DNA from: Edolisoma coerulescens
Lineage: Eukaryota; Chordata; Aves; Passeriformes; Campephagidae
Assembly (NCBI GenBank): GCA_013397115.1
Contig: VWZW01007069.1
Coordinates: 1,347,712 to 1,411,711, forward strand
DNA: 64,000 nucleotides
Direction of reading: 5' to 3'
The notes beneath the pieces are model-generated. The model was not told where the DNA came from. It searched no databases and saw only the letters and a list, made by a program, of their open reading frames with translations. Shown here in pieces: positions 1 through 10,439 of this stretch. Each line of letters starts with the position of its first letter. Within the stretch, counting starts at the first letter, position 1. Made by a program: the position numbers and the translations under genes.

Positions 1-682
1 CACGCATTTGCTCTAAGTTCAAAAGCTCTCTGCTCAGCACCTGGATTTGCTGCTCTTCGTGCCACATCTTTACAACCACTTCCTTCAGGAACTGGCCATA
101 AAACATGCTCTGATGGTGACAGCTCTTAAAATGTTATGTATGTGAGTGGGTTTGAAAACACAGTCCTTTCAGAGGTTCTTTGTTGCAGGGCCTTTTGGTC
201 ATGAATGTTAGTACACAGGCATCCTTTCAGCCTTTTTTAAAAATCTTTGATTGGAATTTCAACCTAATATCAGAAATAATTGCTGCCAGCTCGAAACCCT
301 GCAAGCTGTCAAAAATGAGTGAAAGGCGGCTGAGGGAACCTCCCTGCCAATTTGTCACTTTTAAAGTCAAAACTGCTTACTCCTCCTAGCTATATTTCTT
401 TTGTGAAGGTCCAAGTAAATGACATGTCCTGGTAATTGGGCACAGGAAAAAATGGATGACAAGTTAAGGTGCTAAGTTTAAAACCAGTGATCCTAGGGTC
501 CCAAAAAACCCTTCCTCAGCTGTCAGTAGGACACTAGTTCCTTTGCAGGAGCAGAAAGTGGCTCCCATTTCAAACAGCCCTTTTAAGACAAAACTGGGGA
601 GCTGGTGCACTGAGCAGTATAAGAAATCCCTTTTTATGGATGTAGACTGTCATTGTACCTACTGTCCCTGAGGAGGATGGGG

Positions 683-1062
683 GAACGAGAATGATGGAAT
701 ATCCTCAGTTGGAAGGGACCCACAAGGATCATCAAAGTCCAACTCCTGGCCCTGCACAGGACACCCCAACAATCACACCCTGTGCCCGAGAGTGTTGTCC
801 AAATGCTTCTTGAACTGTCAGTCTTGGTGCCGTGACACTTCCCTGAGGAGCCTGTTCCAGTGCCAAACCACCCTCTGAATGAAGAATCTTTTCTTTGTAT
901 CCAAACTAAACCTTCCCTGACACAACTCCAGGCCATTCCCTTGGGTCCTGTCATTGGTCACTAAAGAGGAGAGATCAGTGTCTGCCCCTCCGCTTCCCCT
1001 CCACAGGAAGTTGTAACTGCAATGAGGTCTCCCCTCAGTCTCCTCCAGGCTGAACAAGAAGA
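683..1062 (-). mobile_element. CR1 LINE 3' fragment
   Basis: Read on the plus strand the segment follows the antisense of the CR1 3' end in order: GTTGGAAGGGACCCACAAGG, ATCATCAAAGTCCAACTCCT, CACTTCCCTGAGGAGCCTGT, TCCAGTGCCAAACCACCCTC, GGTCTCCCCTCAGTCTCCTC and CAGGCTGAACAAGAAGA. The 3' terminus therefore lies at the low-coordinate end and the element is on the minus strand. It is 5'-truncated like most avian CR1 copies. Minus-strand open frames across it are derived from element sequence and are not host genes. Confidence 0.85.
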
Positions 1063-4000
1063 GCATGGGAAGTTCATCTCAGAGAGCTGCCAGTCGAGAA
1101 GGTGCTTTGGGTGCCAAACTTTAAGACACTGGCATCCAAACCCTTCAGATCCCAGGAGAGAAATCCTGGCTTCACTTTAGTGTATGGGTCTTTTGGCACT
1201 GACTTAAGTAGAGTTAGGAATCTACTGCAGGGAACTGGAGAACAGTCTCCAGTTGTCTCCTACCTCTTTCTGGAAGGAGTCCATTTATTCAAAGTCTAGG
1301 GAAGCACAAATGCAGCAGATAGCATTGCATTGGTGATGGCTGCTGGAGTTCTGAAATTAAATGTGTGTGGTATTTTTTTGCTATCTCTCTGCCACATTGC
1401 AGCCCTTCAAATCTCTCTGCAAAGACAGGGGTAAGTGTGAGGACTCTGCTCACCCTGCAGCCTGCTCCAGGCCTGTGGCATTTCTGGCCACATGTGGAAG
1501 TACAACTATGTCTCAGCCTTGTGGCGGAAACTGTATTTAAACTGTGGAACTGGCACTGTTGCAAAGGCTGCCTTGCTCTGGCCAAATGGCTTGCCACAAA
1601 CCCCTCCATTTCAGACAGATGAATGAATGCACAGGCTTTCCTGCTTGCCAAAATGCCCATGGTTTCCCCAAAGCCCAGTCAATGGCCCCCGAGACACACC
1701 GTCACTGACCATCCAGCACGTGACCCTCGAGCCACAGCAAAGCAGAAAACTCCTCCGAGCAGAACATATCTCTCTGCTTCATCCCATTGCTATTTTGCTT
1801 GCTATTTGGAAGCCTTCTCATTTCTGTGGCTGGCTCAACCACTTAACAAGGTTCTGGGGTTTTGCTCAAGATGAGGATGTTCACTGAGATCTATTCACTA
1901 AGCAAACAGGGAAATCCTGCAGCCATCCCCAAGGCTTGGGGTCACTGCACAGAAAACCCCATTCATTGTTGCCAAGCCACCAGGGTCAGCCATACAGCTG
2001 GAGTTTTACCTGTTTATTTAGTTATTTAAAGGGTAGCTATCACTTAGGCTTTTAGATCATGTTGGTAATTTTGGATTTCTGTTCCAAAAGGATATGCACA
2101 TACATATACATGTGGAACGTACATACACTTCCAGTTTGACAGCCTGAGCCACGGTGTTGGTCTGAACACTCCTCTTGGAGGCACGGACCATCCGCCCTTC
2201 CTGGCAGGAATACATGGAAACTGCTGGGGGCACTTCAGCTTGAACATCAGGCCCCATACCCATACATTACTGTGACAATGGGAGCTTCCTTTTAGGTATC
2301 CCTCAAAAGAAAAGAAATTAAAAAAAAGATTGTATTTCTTCTCATGTTTCATATCTAGGATGAACCATATATCCCACATCTGCATTCAGTCCTAACTTCT
2401 ATTTCCTTCATTTTTTAGCTGTTCAGAGTTTTCTGAAACAAATTTATTGGGATTTGAATTTTGCAATGTTCAGACTCCTGAACAAAACCAGCAGCGTACT
2501 GCTTCTTTTGGCTGCCCACACCAAAATATTCTCTGCTGTAAGTTGTGGCCAGCACTTTTGCAAAATGTGGTTGGAAGTTATACTTTGTAACCTGGCTTTT
2601 ATCATTGTTCTCAGGAAGTTGTAAAGACTAAGCACTTTTAAAGTGAAATCACTTGTGTTCAGTTGTTCTGGAACTGGGCTTTTAAAGTTGGAAATGACTG
2701 TCTGGGGCTTCATCATTTGAAGGATGACAGTGCTTCAAATTTTAGAAGTGTCCTAGCTTTTAGTTTCTGAATCAGGTCAGAGCTAAATGTAATCTGCATA
2801 CTGGAAATCTCAGATTTGAAGATAGGGTACATTTGGAAACATATCAGAATTGATGACTTCAAGGCTCTCACTGTATTGACAAGTTCCCTATCCCTGTTCT
2901 TCTTTTCTACAATGGAAATGTCACATCAAGAACTCTATCAGTTAGTAAGATAACACTGGCACAACACTGAAGTGGGGAAATTAGGTGTGTGAAAATCAGC
3001 AAAGTGCTCGCTCAAAGCAGTAAGCCTGATAGTAGTCCTGTCAGTTGCCTTAAAATAAATGTTGGCCCATTCAGTAGCTCATTGTGACATAACCTCAGAA
3101 AATGCAAAAAAGGGAATGCCAGTTCATGTAACATTTTCTATATAATTAATAATAATTAAGTAATCTAGATAAGAATTAAGTTTAAGGCTGTGCATGACTT
3201 GGCAATGTCTTATCCATCCTGAAGTATGCATTAATTCTTGCTCCCCCAGGCAGTGATACTTACTCCTAACATCAGTGACTCCTTAGGTGATTACATGAAT
3301 TACATGAAGTCTGAAAATCACTTTGTACTTTCCTTGCCACCTCGGAGCACGGAGCTGTGATGGCTCACGCAGAGAGATGGGATGCGTTACAGTCCTCACA
3401 AACCTTTCTCTTTACAACCACCCAGAGCGCTGCCGTGAGATCCCGTCTCACATGATGTTAGGCAGCAGGCTTGGAATCTAACAGAAGCCAAACCAAAGTC
3501 TGTCAACTCTTCCTAAATGAATTTACAAGTGGGGAATGAGGGAATGAGATGAATGGCATGGGATGGTTGTGCGTTACTGCAGGGAAGCAACTAAAAATAT
3601 TTGTGGGGATCTAAGTATATGACCCCAAAAATACACACATACTTTCCACCATTTAAATATCTTGTCTCTGGGCGGAAGCCAAACATTTTTCTATTTATTT
3701 CCATGTATGTCATCAAGATTCTAAGGAATTTAATTGCCTAAATACAAATGTTAAGAAAATACCAATAGACTGAACATCCTGGAAAAGGACAAGGTGTTAG
3801 GAGGATGTTAACTCTCCTAACATCATGTGCTGAAGAAAGGAAAGCATCTCCTTGTTGCTCTTACAGAAAAAGGCTGCATTTCTTTTATTACAAGAAGACA
3901 AGTTCTGTCCGTGATAAGTACTGAGAACACATGCAATGATACCTCTTGTTTCCAGGCATCCTGACAGCTACTTCAAATTTGCATTTTTAAGTGGAATTAG

Positions 4001-4397
4001 TAGATAAAGGAGATTTACACACCCCTTGCTGGCGGCTTGGCTTGTGCTCCATGCAGCGAGGCTCCTGACAAAGCCCAAACTTCCTGATTAATCTCCAGGA
4101 TGACAGGAGAAATGACCTTTGGATGAAGATGGTGGTGAACTTGTGCCCAGGATACTCCAGGCCATATTGTGTCACAAAACCCCTATATGACTTCATGGAA
4201 GTCATTCAAACTCTTGGACTTGTTTTCTCAAAAGGGGTAAGTCTGTTTTGTGTATTTAAATTACAAGCTCTCCAAGAAGAGTGAGAAAAACTTCCTACTG
4301 AGTGATTAAAGGAGGCCAGGTGAACTCTCATGCATCTTGCCCCTGAAGGCAACGCTAGGCAGCTGCGTTCCTGAGAAATGCTTGTTACCTTGGTCCC

Positions 4398-4470
4398 TCA
4401 CAGAAGAACAGGGCTGGAGGGACCCACAGTGGTTATCCCTTGCAGTTGCCCTCCACTCACTCTGCCATTC
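4398..4470 (-). mobile_element. Possible CR1 3'-end remnant
   Basis: The stretch CACAGAAGAACAGGGCTGGA followed by GGGACCCACAGTGGTTATCC resembles the CR1 3' terminal region in antisense (AGAAT...GGTTGGAAGGGACC...ATC). The similarity covers only about 50 bases and ends quickly, so this is a weak call. Confidence 0.3.
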
Positions 4471-6351
4471 CTGATGTTTTTATGGCAAGAGGCTTCGTAG
4501 AAGCATTTGTAGGCTTCCTGAGGGAGCAGTCAAGAAAATCCTCTCTTTACCCTCTGACTCCTCAGTTTCACAAGCTACAAGAACAATTCATGCAGGTGGA
4601 ACTGTGTTTGTCTCAACCCAAGGATGCCTCCCCATGGGAAAAGCCTGGGTGTGAACGGGGTCAGCACAGCTGCTGCTTAAGCAGGGAAAAGAGACGCCTG
4701 GAGAACCACTCTGACCCAGGCAGTGGCAGCAGCACATTTGGTGTCAAGTCCCTGCTAGAAAATGCCAAGCTGCATTTGTCAGACCCTAAAACTCAGCCTG
4801 GATGAGGACATTATTCTAAAATGTACTTTGTAATACATTTGCTAGTGAACTAGATTTTTTTATAAAACCATAAAATATTCAACATATGGTTGCAAGCTCA
4901 CAGTATCTGCGTCCTCTCCAAACTCAGTCTCTGTGATTGCATCCTACCAAGAGGACAGTACCTGTCCCAGACAGACAGCAGGAGTAAATCATGTTGCAGA
5001 AAGTTGGCTGATGTTTATGGTGCCTCCTATCTTGATGACACTTGCATTTTTCACAGATCCAGTGCCCAAATGTAACATTTTCTGATTCAGTTTAGAAAAC
5101 TCCAGGCATAAGCAACACCTTCGATTCACGGATGAAAGGAAGAGGACACTGCAGGGTGCAAGAAACATGGTTTAGCCAGGCATTTTGTGGGACAAGCTAA
5201 ATCCAAATAGTCAGGGAATAGGGTTGGAGTTCTCCATTAGTCAAGAGAGCGTGATGGACTGTGAGCAACACTTTGCAGCTTTGCTGTGGATGGAGCCAAA
5301 CACCAACACAAACCAAGTGATTTTGTGTGCAGCAAGTCCTGAACACAGCACCTGACTCACAGTGAGCATTTCTCACAAGGGCTGCAGGTCTTTTTAAAAT
5401 CATGTAACATATACATACCATTAGTTGTATAATAAATGTACACAGAAATCTTTGTTTATATGAGCATATCATGTTTCTAGGATTATGTAAACACAAATAT
5501 AAATGAGTATGAAGTGTGCTCTTTGCCTTCGCTCTTACACACTGCTTGAGGCAGCTTTGCTGTTCAGGGATGTAAACAAGCGAAACAAGTAGCAGCACAT
5601 AAAAAAGGAGCAACAGCTCAGTTATCACTTACCTACAGAAAAATAAACCTGGGCTCTGCAGATGTGGTCAGTGTTGGCCTGACCAAGCCGTTGGAAATAA
5701 TTACAAAAATTCAGATACTCACAGGTTTCCCCCTGGTTTTCCCAGTCGACTGGTGGCAGCCTGGTATCTGTTTCAACTGGGTTATTCTCTTCCCGTGCTA
5801 AACCTCTCTGAGCAGGGACGGCAGTGCCAGGCACCTCAGACATCTCTCCTTCCCTGTGGCTGCAAACCCGCTCCGTGTGCCCTCAGCAACTGGGACGGCC
5901 CTTGCTCGGCAGCCACATCTGCGGCCTTTCCCTGCTCCCCTTCTCCTTGGAGCCCTGCTGAGATGAAACAAAGTAAAATAACAATGGCCCTGCAGCATCT
6001 CTAACTCAGCCCAAAGCCGTGTATGGGGTGAGGCCTCAGTGGAGAAGAGCAGGGAGAGCAGGAGGGACCCCTGGCCACTGCCATGGTTGCCAGGGCCTAC
6101 TGGGGCCTGGTGCCACCAGACCGCATCCTCCTGCCAAATGTGCCGAACATCTGAAAAACACCGAAAAATCACCTGAAAAAACCCACCCGTCCTCATCCTC
6201 CCTTGCTGCGTCTGGATGAGAATGGCCTGTGCCCAAAGCTTAGCAGCCTTTGCCACCCAAAATTGCAAAATAAAGCAATTTTTTTCCTTAGAAACCCCGA
6301 GCTCTGGAGATGCCCCTATTGTTTCCCCCTCATTTCCCAGCCACCTCAACA

Positions 6352-6393
6352 ACAATAAACAGCATCATTTTGACAATAAACGACATCATTTTG
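6352..6393. repeat. Two imperfect 21-bp tandem copies at the SPRED2 3' end
   Basis: Units at 6352-6372 and 6373-6393 share ACAATAAAC and CATCATTTTG, differing only in the two bases AG/GA between these parts. A partial third copy may follow (ATGAT). The repeat covers the inferred GU-rich downstream region of the distal poly(A) site, so copy number could affect 3' end processing. On the plus strand it also creates two AATAAA hexamers. Confidence 0.8.
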
Positions 6394-6420
6394 ATATGAT
6401 GTATTTATATTTACATGGTA
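6370..6420 (-). terminator. Probable distal poly(A) region of SPRED2
   Basis: In the mRNA sense the sequence reads AAATATAAATACATCATATC, which holds the variant hexamers AATATA and TATAAA. A U/GU-rich downstream stretch with TTTATTGTTGTTG follows near 6351-6380. Variant hexamer plus GU-rich downstream element is the usual layout of a vertebrate cleavage site, which would fall near 6385-6395. There is no canonical AATAAA here, so the exact site is uncertain. The CpG-richer sequence further left (about 5800-6230) has a different composition and does not look like UTR. Confidence 0.45.
6408..6415 (-). promoter_or_regulatory. Pumilio response element (UGUAAAUA)
   Basis: The mRNA-sense octamer UGUAAAUA matches the PUM1/PUM2 consensus UGUANAUA exactly. 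It lies next to the inferred poly(A) signal, a common location for functional Pumilio sites. A second identical octamer lies about 420 nt upstream in the same UTR. Function is inferred from the motif alone. Confidence 0.5.
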
Positions 6421-6828
6421 CATTTTAAAGCAATAGCTACACTGATCATACATATTAGAAACAATAAAAAAAGAAGTTAAGAACTAAAATGTACATCATA
6501 CACTTGTATATATATTTTTTTTTACACAGAGGTAAAAAGGCTTATAAAAATCAATACAACAGGGTTTTAACTTTTAGTATATAGATACATAATGATGAGG
6601 CTTCAGGCACTTTAATTTGTTAACGTGAGCAATAGCTTGGAAAAAAGAAACAAACAAAAAACCAAAACCTTTCCACAACAGGAAAAAAAAATTGGTTAAT
6701 GTTTTTGTTACCACAGATACAAAAATAAAATCTGAATAATTTCTCTCAAATGATTGATGTCAGTATTGCAAAGCTGACTGGGAGAATGCTACACACTGTT
6801 CAGCAGCAGTGTGGAAATTAAGGAGAAA

Positions 6829-6836
6829 TATTTACA
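6829..6836 (-). promoter_or_regulatory. Second Pumilio response element (UGUAAAUA)
   Basis: This is an exact UGUAAAUA octamer in the mRNA sense within the SPRED2 3' UTR. Together with the copy at 6408-6415 it makes a pair, which in known targets can strengthen Pumilio-mediated decay. An octamer with one free position is expected by chance about once in 16 kb on one strand at even base composition, and more often in AT-rich DNA, so a pair is suggestive but not proof. Confidence 0.45.
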
Positions 6837-6930
6837 AAAAACCACCCATTTCTATCCTTGTGCCCTTACACCACTGCCATCATGAACCAAATAACGTACG
6901 CAGCAAAATCTACAAGTATTACAAAAACCC

Positions 6931-6982
6931 AAGAGAAGAGGGAGGAAGGAGGAGGGAAAGAAAAAAAATAAAAAAGAGGGAC
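6931..6982. repeat. Purine tract (polypyrimidine in SPRED2 mRNA)
   Basis: This 52-bp stretch is A/G-only apart from one T at 6970, moving from GA/GGA-rich to A-rich. A T-run follows immediately on the plus strand. In the SPRED2 transcript it reads as a C/U tract, the kind of sequence bound by PTB or poly(C)-binding proteins. The abrupt switch to a T-run at 6983 could allow local base pairing. Confidence 0.8.
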
Positions 6983-7044
6983 TTTTTTTTTTATAACTTT
7001 TATTTTCAGACATACAGAAAGGCTTGGAGTATGTCTACTTTACT

Positions 7045-7054
7045 TAAATAAATA
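7045..7054 (-). promoter_or_regulatory. AU-rich element in 3' UTR
   Basis: The mRNA-sense sequence UAUUUAUUUA contains two overlapping AUUUA pentamers, the core of an AU-rich element recognised by proteins such as ZFP36 or ELAVL1. It lies in the SPRED2 3' UTR 27 nt from the inverted repeat at 7081-7130. It is a short motif in AT-rich sequence, so function is only inferred. Confidence 0.4.
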
Positions 7055-7080
7055 GGGGCACTTCAGGACCGGACAAAAAA

Positions 7081-7130
7081 CTGTAAGATCTTTTTGTAGT
7101 GTTGTGCTTTATAGAGAGAAGATCTTACAG
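7081..7130 (-). repeat. Perfect 12-bp inverted repeat (hairpin) in SPRED2 3' UTR
   Basis: The arms CTGTAAGATCTT (7081-7092) and AAGATCTTACAG (7119-7130) are perfect reverse complements separated by 26 bases. In RNA this gives a 12-bp stem with a 26-nt loop. The stem is too short and the loop too large for a standard pre-miRNA, so a structural or protein-binding element is more likely. It sits between the AU-rich element at 7045-7054 and a U-rich stretch. Confidence 0.75.
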
Positions 7131-9224
7131 ATGTTTGTTTACATGAAACAACTTTTGAGAACAGAAATAAAAGGAAAAGGTTGTTTCATTAATTATTTTT
7201 TTACGAGGCTGGCTTGATGTTTACTAGACACCATTGAGAGATTTGTCAACTGCTATTAGGCACAAAATACTTGTATTTCATTCAGCAAACCCAGACACAT
7301 CACCCAGAGTGTAACACTCCATCCCTTTTCCACTATCATTCTTTTTTTTTTCTCCAACTGAAAAAATCCCCAGTAACTGCTATGAATTAAACCTACCCAA
7401 CTCTATAGTGTATAATAAGCACATTGCATACTTAATTCATGGTTGACTAAAAAGCTGTGATTAACTCTCAGAGGAACCGTTGGGACATTCCACCAAGAAA
7501 GAATGGCAAGCGTTCCTTTTACATTTATTTGGCAAATTAATTCTTAAAAAAAAAAAATTCCTCTCTTTTAAGACTGATGTCAATGTGCAATAGAGGGAGG
7601 GAAAGGACATGCATCCACTGGCAATTTACTGCAGAAAGAAATTATGGCAGGAACAGCAGTGCCAGCTTTGACAAGCCAATCCCTAGCTGCCTCAAAGTAT
7701 TCAGATTGTACTATGCTAGTTAGAGCTCACTGCGCTAAATCATTTTTTTTATTTTTTAATAAAAATTATTTGGCTATTCCTTGTAATATATTAGAAAAAT
7801 ACTCTTTTTCCAAGCTAATTACAAGCCTTGTACACAAGACAACATGACATTAAAAAAAAATAATTAAAAAAAAAAATTAAAGTAATATTATCCTGCTGTA
7901 TGCACCTTATGCATCCACTTGATAAACCTGGGTGGTGAACTGGGGAGGGGGAAAGCCAGGCAGACGTCTTGGTCTGGCTCCTGCAAAGACTCACATGCTC
8001 CATCCCACACACAAGCTCACAGCAATGCCGGCTGTGTGCACAATGCGCTGCGACACGTGGAAGTGTCGGGAGGATTGGGACCGCAGGTCACAGACTGGAA
8101 GTGGTAGTGAACATCCTGGCTTTGGATTTTTAAATACCTGCTTAGATTGCTAAATGTTGTTACTACAGTGGACGCAAATGTTCTCATGCTCATGTATACA
8201 GAAAACAAACACACACAATTTTCCATATAATCCACCACTTAATGCAGCATTTCCCCAGAATTGCCATAATAGTGCTTTTGACATTGCATTGTTAGTAATT
8301 CTTTGCATATCAACAATCTTCCTCATCTGGAACCTTAGTGTTTTATTCACAGATCACTATGTTGCTGGCTAATGAAGAAGTTCCCTTTCTTTTTGGGCAG
8401 AGCTCTGAAAACACAGTTTTATTTTTCCAATGTTATTTAGGGAAAAGAGAAAAGCCTAAAATTTAAGTTTCCCTTTCAAGTAGTGGTCTGAAATTATTAC
8501 AGGTAAGGAGGACTACCAGATTCTCAATGGTTATGTGACTATGGTAACTGAGCCTTACTTTCTGTTCACAGAGCTTTACGAACAGAGAAATAATTAAAGA
8601 TGTTTGCTGAAGGAAATGACGATGGACCCTAGAAGAGAAACTGCAGCTTAGATGGCTATTTTAGCTTTGGAAAACAGAACAAAAAACCCAAAGAAAACCA
8701 GTGACAGAAATACTGTTGTTGTGGTACAAGTTTGTTACTAGCACACCTTCTATACACACACAATAGCTTGACGGTAAGTTAAAATATCTTCCAAGTGAGA
8801 TTTCATTCACTACACCGCCCCATTTCTAGAAATGCCAAAGCTTGCTAACACGCTGATGGTACCACACAAGCGGAGGCAAGACAGACACAACCTGGAGATG
8901 TTCTACAATCCACCACCATTTAAAGCAGTTCTTCTCTCAAACTCATTTTAAATGAAAAAAAAATATAAACATGTACAAGACAGTCTGTTTTGATTACAGA
9001 TTAATAATACAAAAGTCTATGCTGTAGGTTAGTTAGTTAGAACAGTTGATGAGCAAATCAATGCAGTGTGAGCCCCAGACGACCCAATGTAAAGTGATCC
9101 AAACTGGTGGTTTCCGGATGCTGTCGGGCACAGTGGCTGCATTAAAGTGAGTGACCTTAGTGCTCCAAAACCAACGTGTTCCTTGAACTACAGGAAAAAC
9201 CTAACACTTTGAATGCATCTGTAG

Positions 9225-9875
9225 TCATCCAGCAGCTTTGTGTTTTCCACCACAGCACCTGCACATGACCCCACAGTGGTAACAAGCCCGAAGCGGCAAG
9301 TAACAGCACATACATGGAGCAATGAAAGACAAGGCGATAAGGGCCATCCACCGGAGGCAAAACATTTCATCACTGGTGTCGCACGAGCAAGGATCTGTAT
9401 AGTCTCCTTCTGGGTCGGACATACAGTGATAGAGCATAGTGTCTGCGCACCACATACAGCTCACTCGATGGATGCAAGTCTTGACGCGGTCTGGAGCATC
9501 CTGGCATTGACCCCGCTTGTTCTCCTCGTGGTTGAACATGTCCCTGCAGTACACGCACCGCGACCTCTCACCATCTTCCTTCCGCCTGGGCTTGAATTTG
9601 ACAGGTTGAGTCTTTATCACAGCACCCTTGGTATCTTCACCCAGGTCAAAGTCTGAGTTGTCTACGTAAGGATAAGTGTATTCGTGTTTCGAGGCCTCGC
9701 TTTTGGCAAAACGTACGTAGGAGTCCATGTCATCAGGATCAAAGTTCTTTCCTCGTGCTGGGGCATGGCGGTAATCCTCATATCCAGTCATCCATATCTT
9801 TTCCCGAGGATTGATGCGCACTATCTCCTCATCATCGTCTGGAAAGTTGACGTGCCGGTAGGATCGTGGTACTGA
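9225..9875 (-). CDS. SPRED2: SPRED2 terminal coding exon 6 (c-Kit-binding region and SPR domain)
   Basis: This 651-nt exon encodes 216 residues and the TGA stop, about residues 197-412. It opens with SVPRSYRHVNFPDDDEEIVR then INPREKIWMTGYEDYRHAPA, the region described in the family as the c-Kit-binding domain. The SPR (Sprouty-related) domain starts near residue 302 at SRCVYCRDMFNHEENKRGQC. I count 18 cysteines from there to the end, including PCSCDTSDEMFCLRWMALIA, APCMCCYLPLRACYHCGVMC and RCCGGKHKAAG. This Cys-rich part carries the membrane-targeting function in the family. The acceptor is CTTCCTACTTCCACAG/TCAGTACC, phase 0. The protein ends AAG where I remember AAA in mammals, and the segment before SPR is a few residues shorter, giving a total near 412 against 418 in human. 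Confidence 0.97.
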   Translation of the reverse strand, partial: SVPRSYRHVNFPDDDEEIVRINPREKIWMTGYEDYRHAPARGKNFDPDDMDSYVRFAKSEASKHEYTYPYVDNSDFDLGEDTKGAVIKTQPVKFKPRRKEDGERSRCVYCRDMFNHEENKRGQCQDAPDRVKTCIHRVSCMWCADTMLYHCMSDPEGDYTDPCSCDTSDEMFCLRWMALIALSFIAPCMCCYLPLRACYHCGVMCRCCGGKHKAAG

Positions 9876-10289
9876 CTGTGGAAGTAGGAAGGAGATGAAG
9901 AGAGAGAAAAGATAAATAAGCTCACTTTGCTACTGGTAATCATGGTCTCCTTGCTTCATGAAGAGCCAATATTTAACAACTGTGTCTTTCCTTCTTTATA
10001 TGCTCTTCACCATGATCCATCACAGAGTTTCAGCCTTTGGCTCAGGAGGGAGTACAACTGTCACAGTCCTACACTGGGCCTGTGTGCACGTGGTACAACA
10101 CAACATGCTAAACCATAGTGTTATCCCTCCTCTCCCCCCCTTTTTTTAATAACAGGAAGCCATTTAAAGCTGAGAAAGAAACAAGGAGAGCAGAAGGAGG
10201 GAGCTGTCTCTCAGGCATGCGGAGGAAAACCAAACACCGGCCTTAGCTCTGGCAGACACAGAGGTCGCAAAACTGGGAAGAAACCTTAC
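9876..10289 (-). other. SPRED2: SPRED2 intron 5 (414 bp)
   Basis: This is the smallest intron of the gene, bounded by GTAAGG and CTTCCACAG in the minus-strand sense. It contains a T-run near 10141-10147 and nothing else recognisable. Open frames inside it are short and without domain similarity. Confidence 0.9.
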
Positions 10290-10439
10290 TTGTTCTAGAT
10301 GGTAGTGGTCAGAGCTGTAATGGTCGTGAAGGTGTCCACGAGTGCAAATTCTTCGATGTTCGCAGGATGCAGGAGAAGCCAGAGTTCGCACAGACTGTTC
10401 CCTTTTCTGAGAGGAGTTGGAGGAGCTATCTGTAGCATT
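10290..10439 (-). CDS. SPRED2: SPRED2 coding exon 5 (central linker)
   Basis: This exon of exactly 50 codons encodes NATDSSSNSSQKREQSVRTL, then ASPASCEHRRICTRGHLHDH, then YSSDHYHLEQ, about residues 147-196. It is a Ser- and His-rich linker between the EVH1 domain and the c-Kit-binding region. Both ends are phase 0, so skipping it would keep the frame. The donor is CTAGAACAA/GTAAGG. The acceptor is TTTAAAACAG/AATGCTACAG: the pyrimidine tract sits some 15 bases upstream and the six bases before CAG are A/T-rich rather than pyrimidine-rich. The first residue is Asn where I remember Thr in the human protein. A second AG lies 10 bases inside the exon, but using it would break the frame. Confidence 0.94.

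Larger units (their letters stand above)
1..6384. other. Intergenic sequence downstream of SPRED2
   Basis: No coding exon could be supported here. The stretch holds a CR1 fragment (683-1062), a weak CR1-like remnant near 4398, an AT-rich motif-dense patch (3120-3260), and a GC-richer part with scattered CpG (about 5740-6230). In mammals the neighbour on this side is ACTR2, transcribed towards SPRED2, but no actin-related coding sequence is visible. The open frame 4440-4805 (121 codons, plus strand) has no recognisable domain. Confidence 0.7.
6385..9224 (-). other. SPRED2: SPRED2 3' untranslated region
   Basis: The 2.8 kb downstream of the TGA contains no exon-like reading frame. It is A/U-rich, with many U-tracts in the mRNA sense (for example the A-tracts at 7545-7557 and 7852-7882 on the plus strand), Pumilio-type motifs, an AU-rich element and AATAAA-type hexamers. 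Length and composition fit a long regulatory 3' UTR. The left end is inferred: the last plausible poly(A) signal reading leftward on the minus strand is near 6403-6413. AATAAA hexamers on the minus strand at 6999-7004 and near 7525, 7750 and 8425 offer shorter alternative ends. ATTAAA near 6609 is another candidate. Confidence 0.7.

Noticed and set aside
634..1066. Two overlapping minus-strand open frames
   Set aside because: They fall inside the CR1 3' fragment and derive from element sequence.
4440..4805. 121-codon plus-strand open frame in the intergenic part
   Set aside because: No recognisable domain, no splice or promoter context and no family resemblance; treated as chance.
7081..7130. 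Hairpin read as a microRNA gene
   Set aside because: The stem is only 12 bp with a 26-nt loop and no extended pairing beyond the arms, unlike a pre-miRNA with about 22 bp or more of stem.
9240..9656. 138-codon plus-strand open frame opposite SPRED2 exon 6
   Set aside because: It lies entirely antisense to the conserved SPR-domain coding sequence. Its openness follows from the codon composition of the real exon, and it shows no domain.
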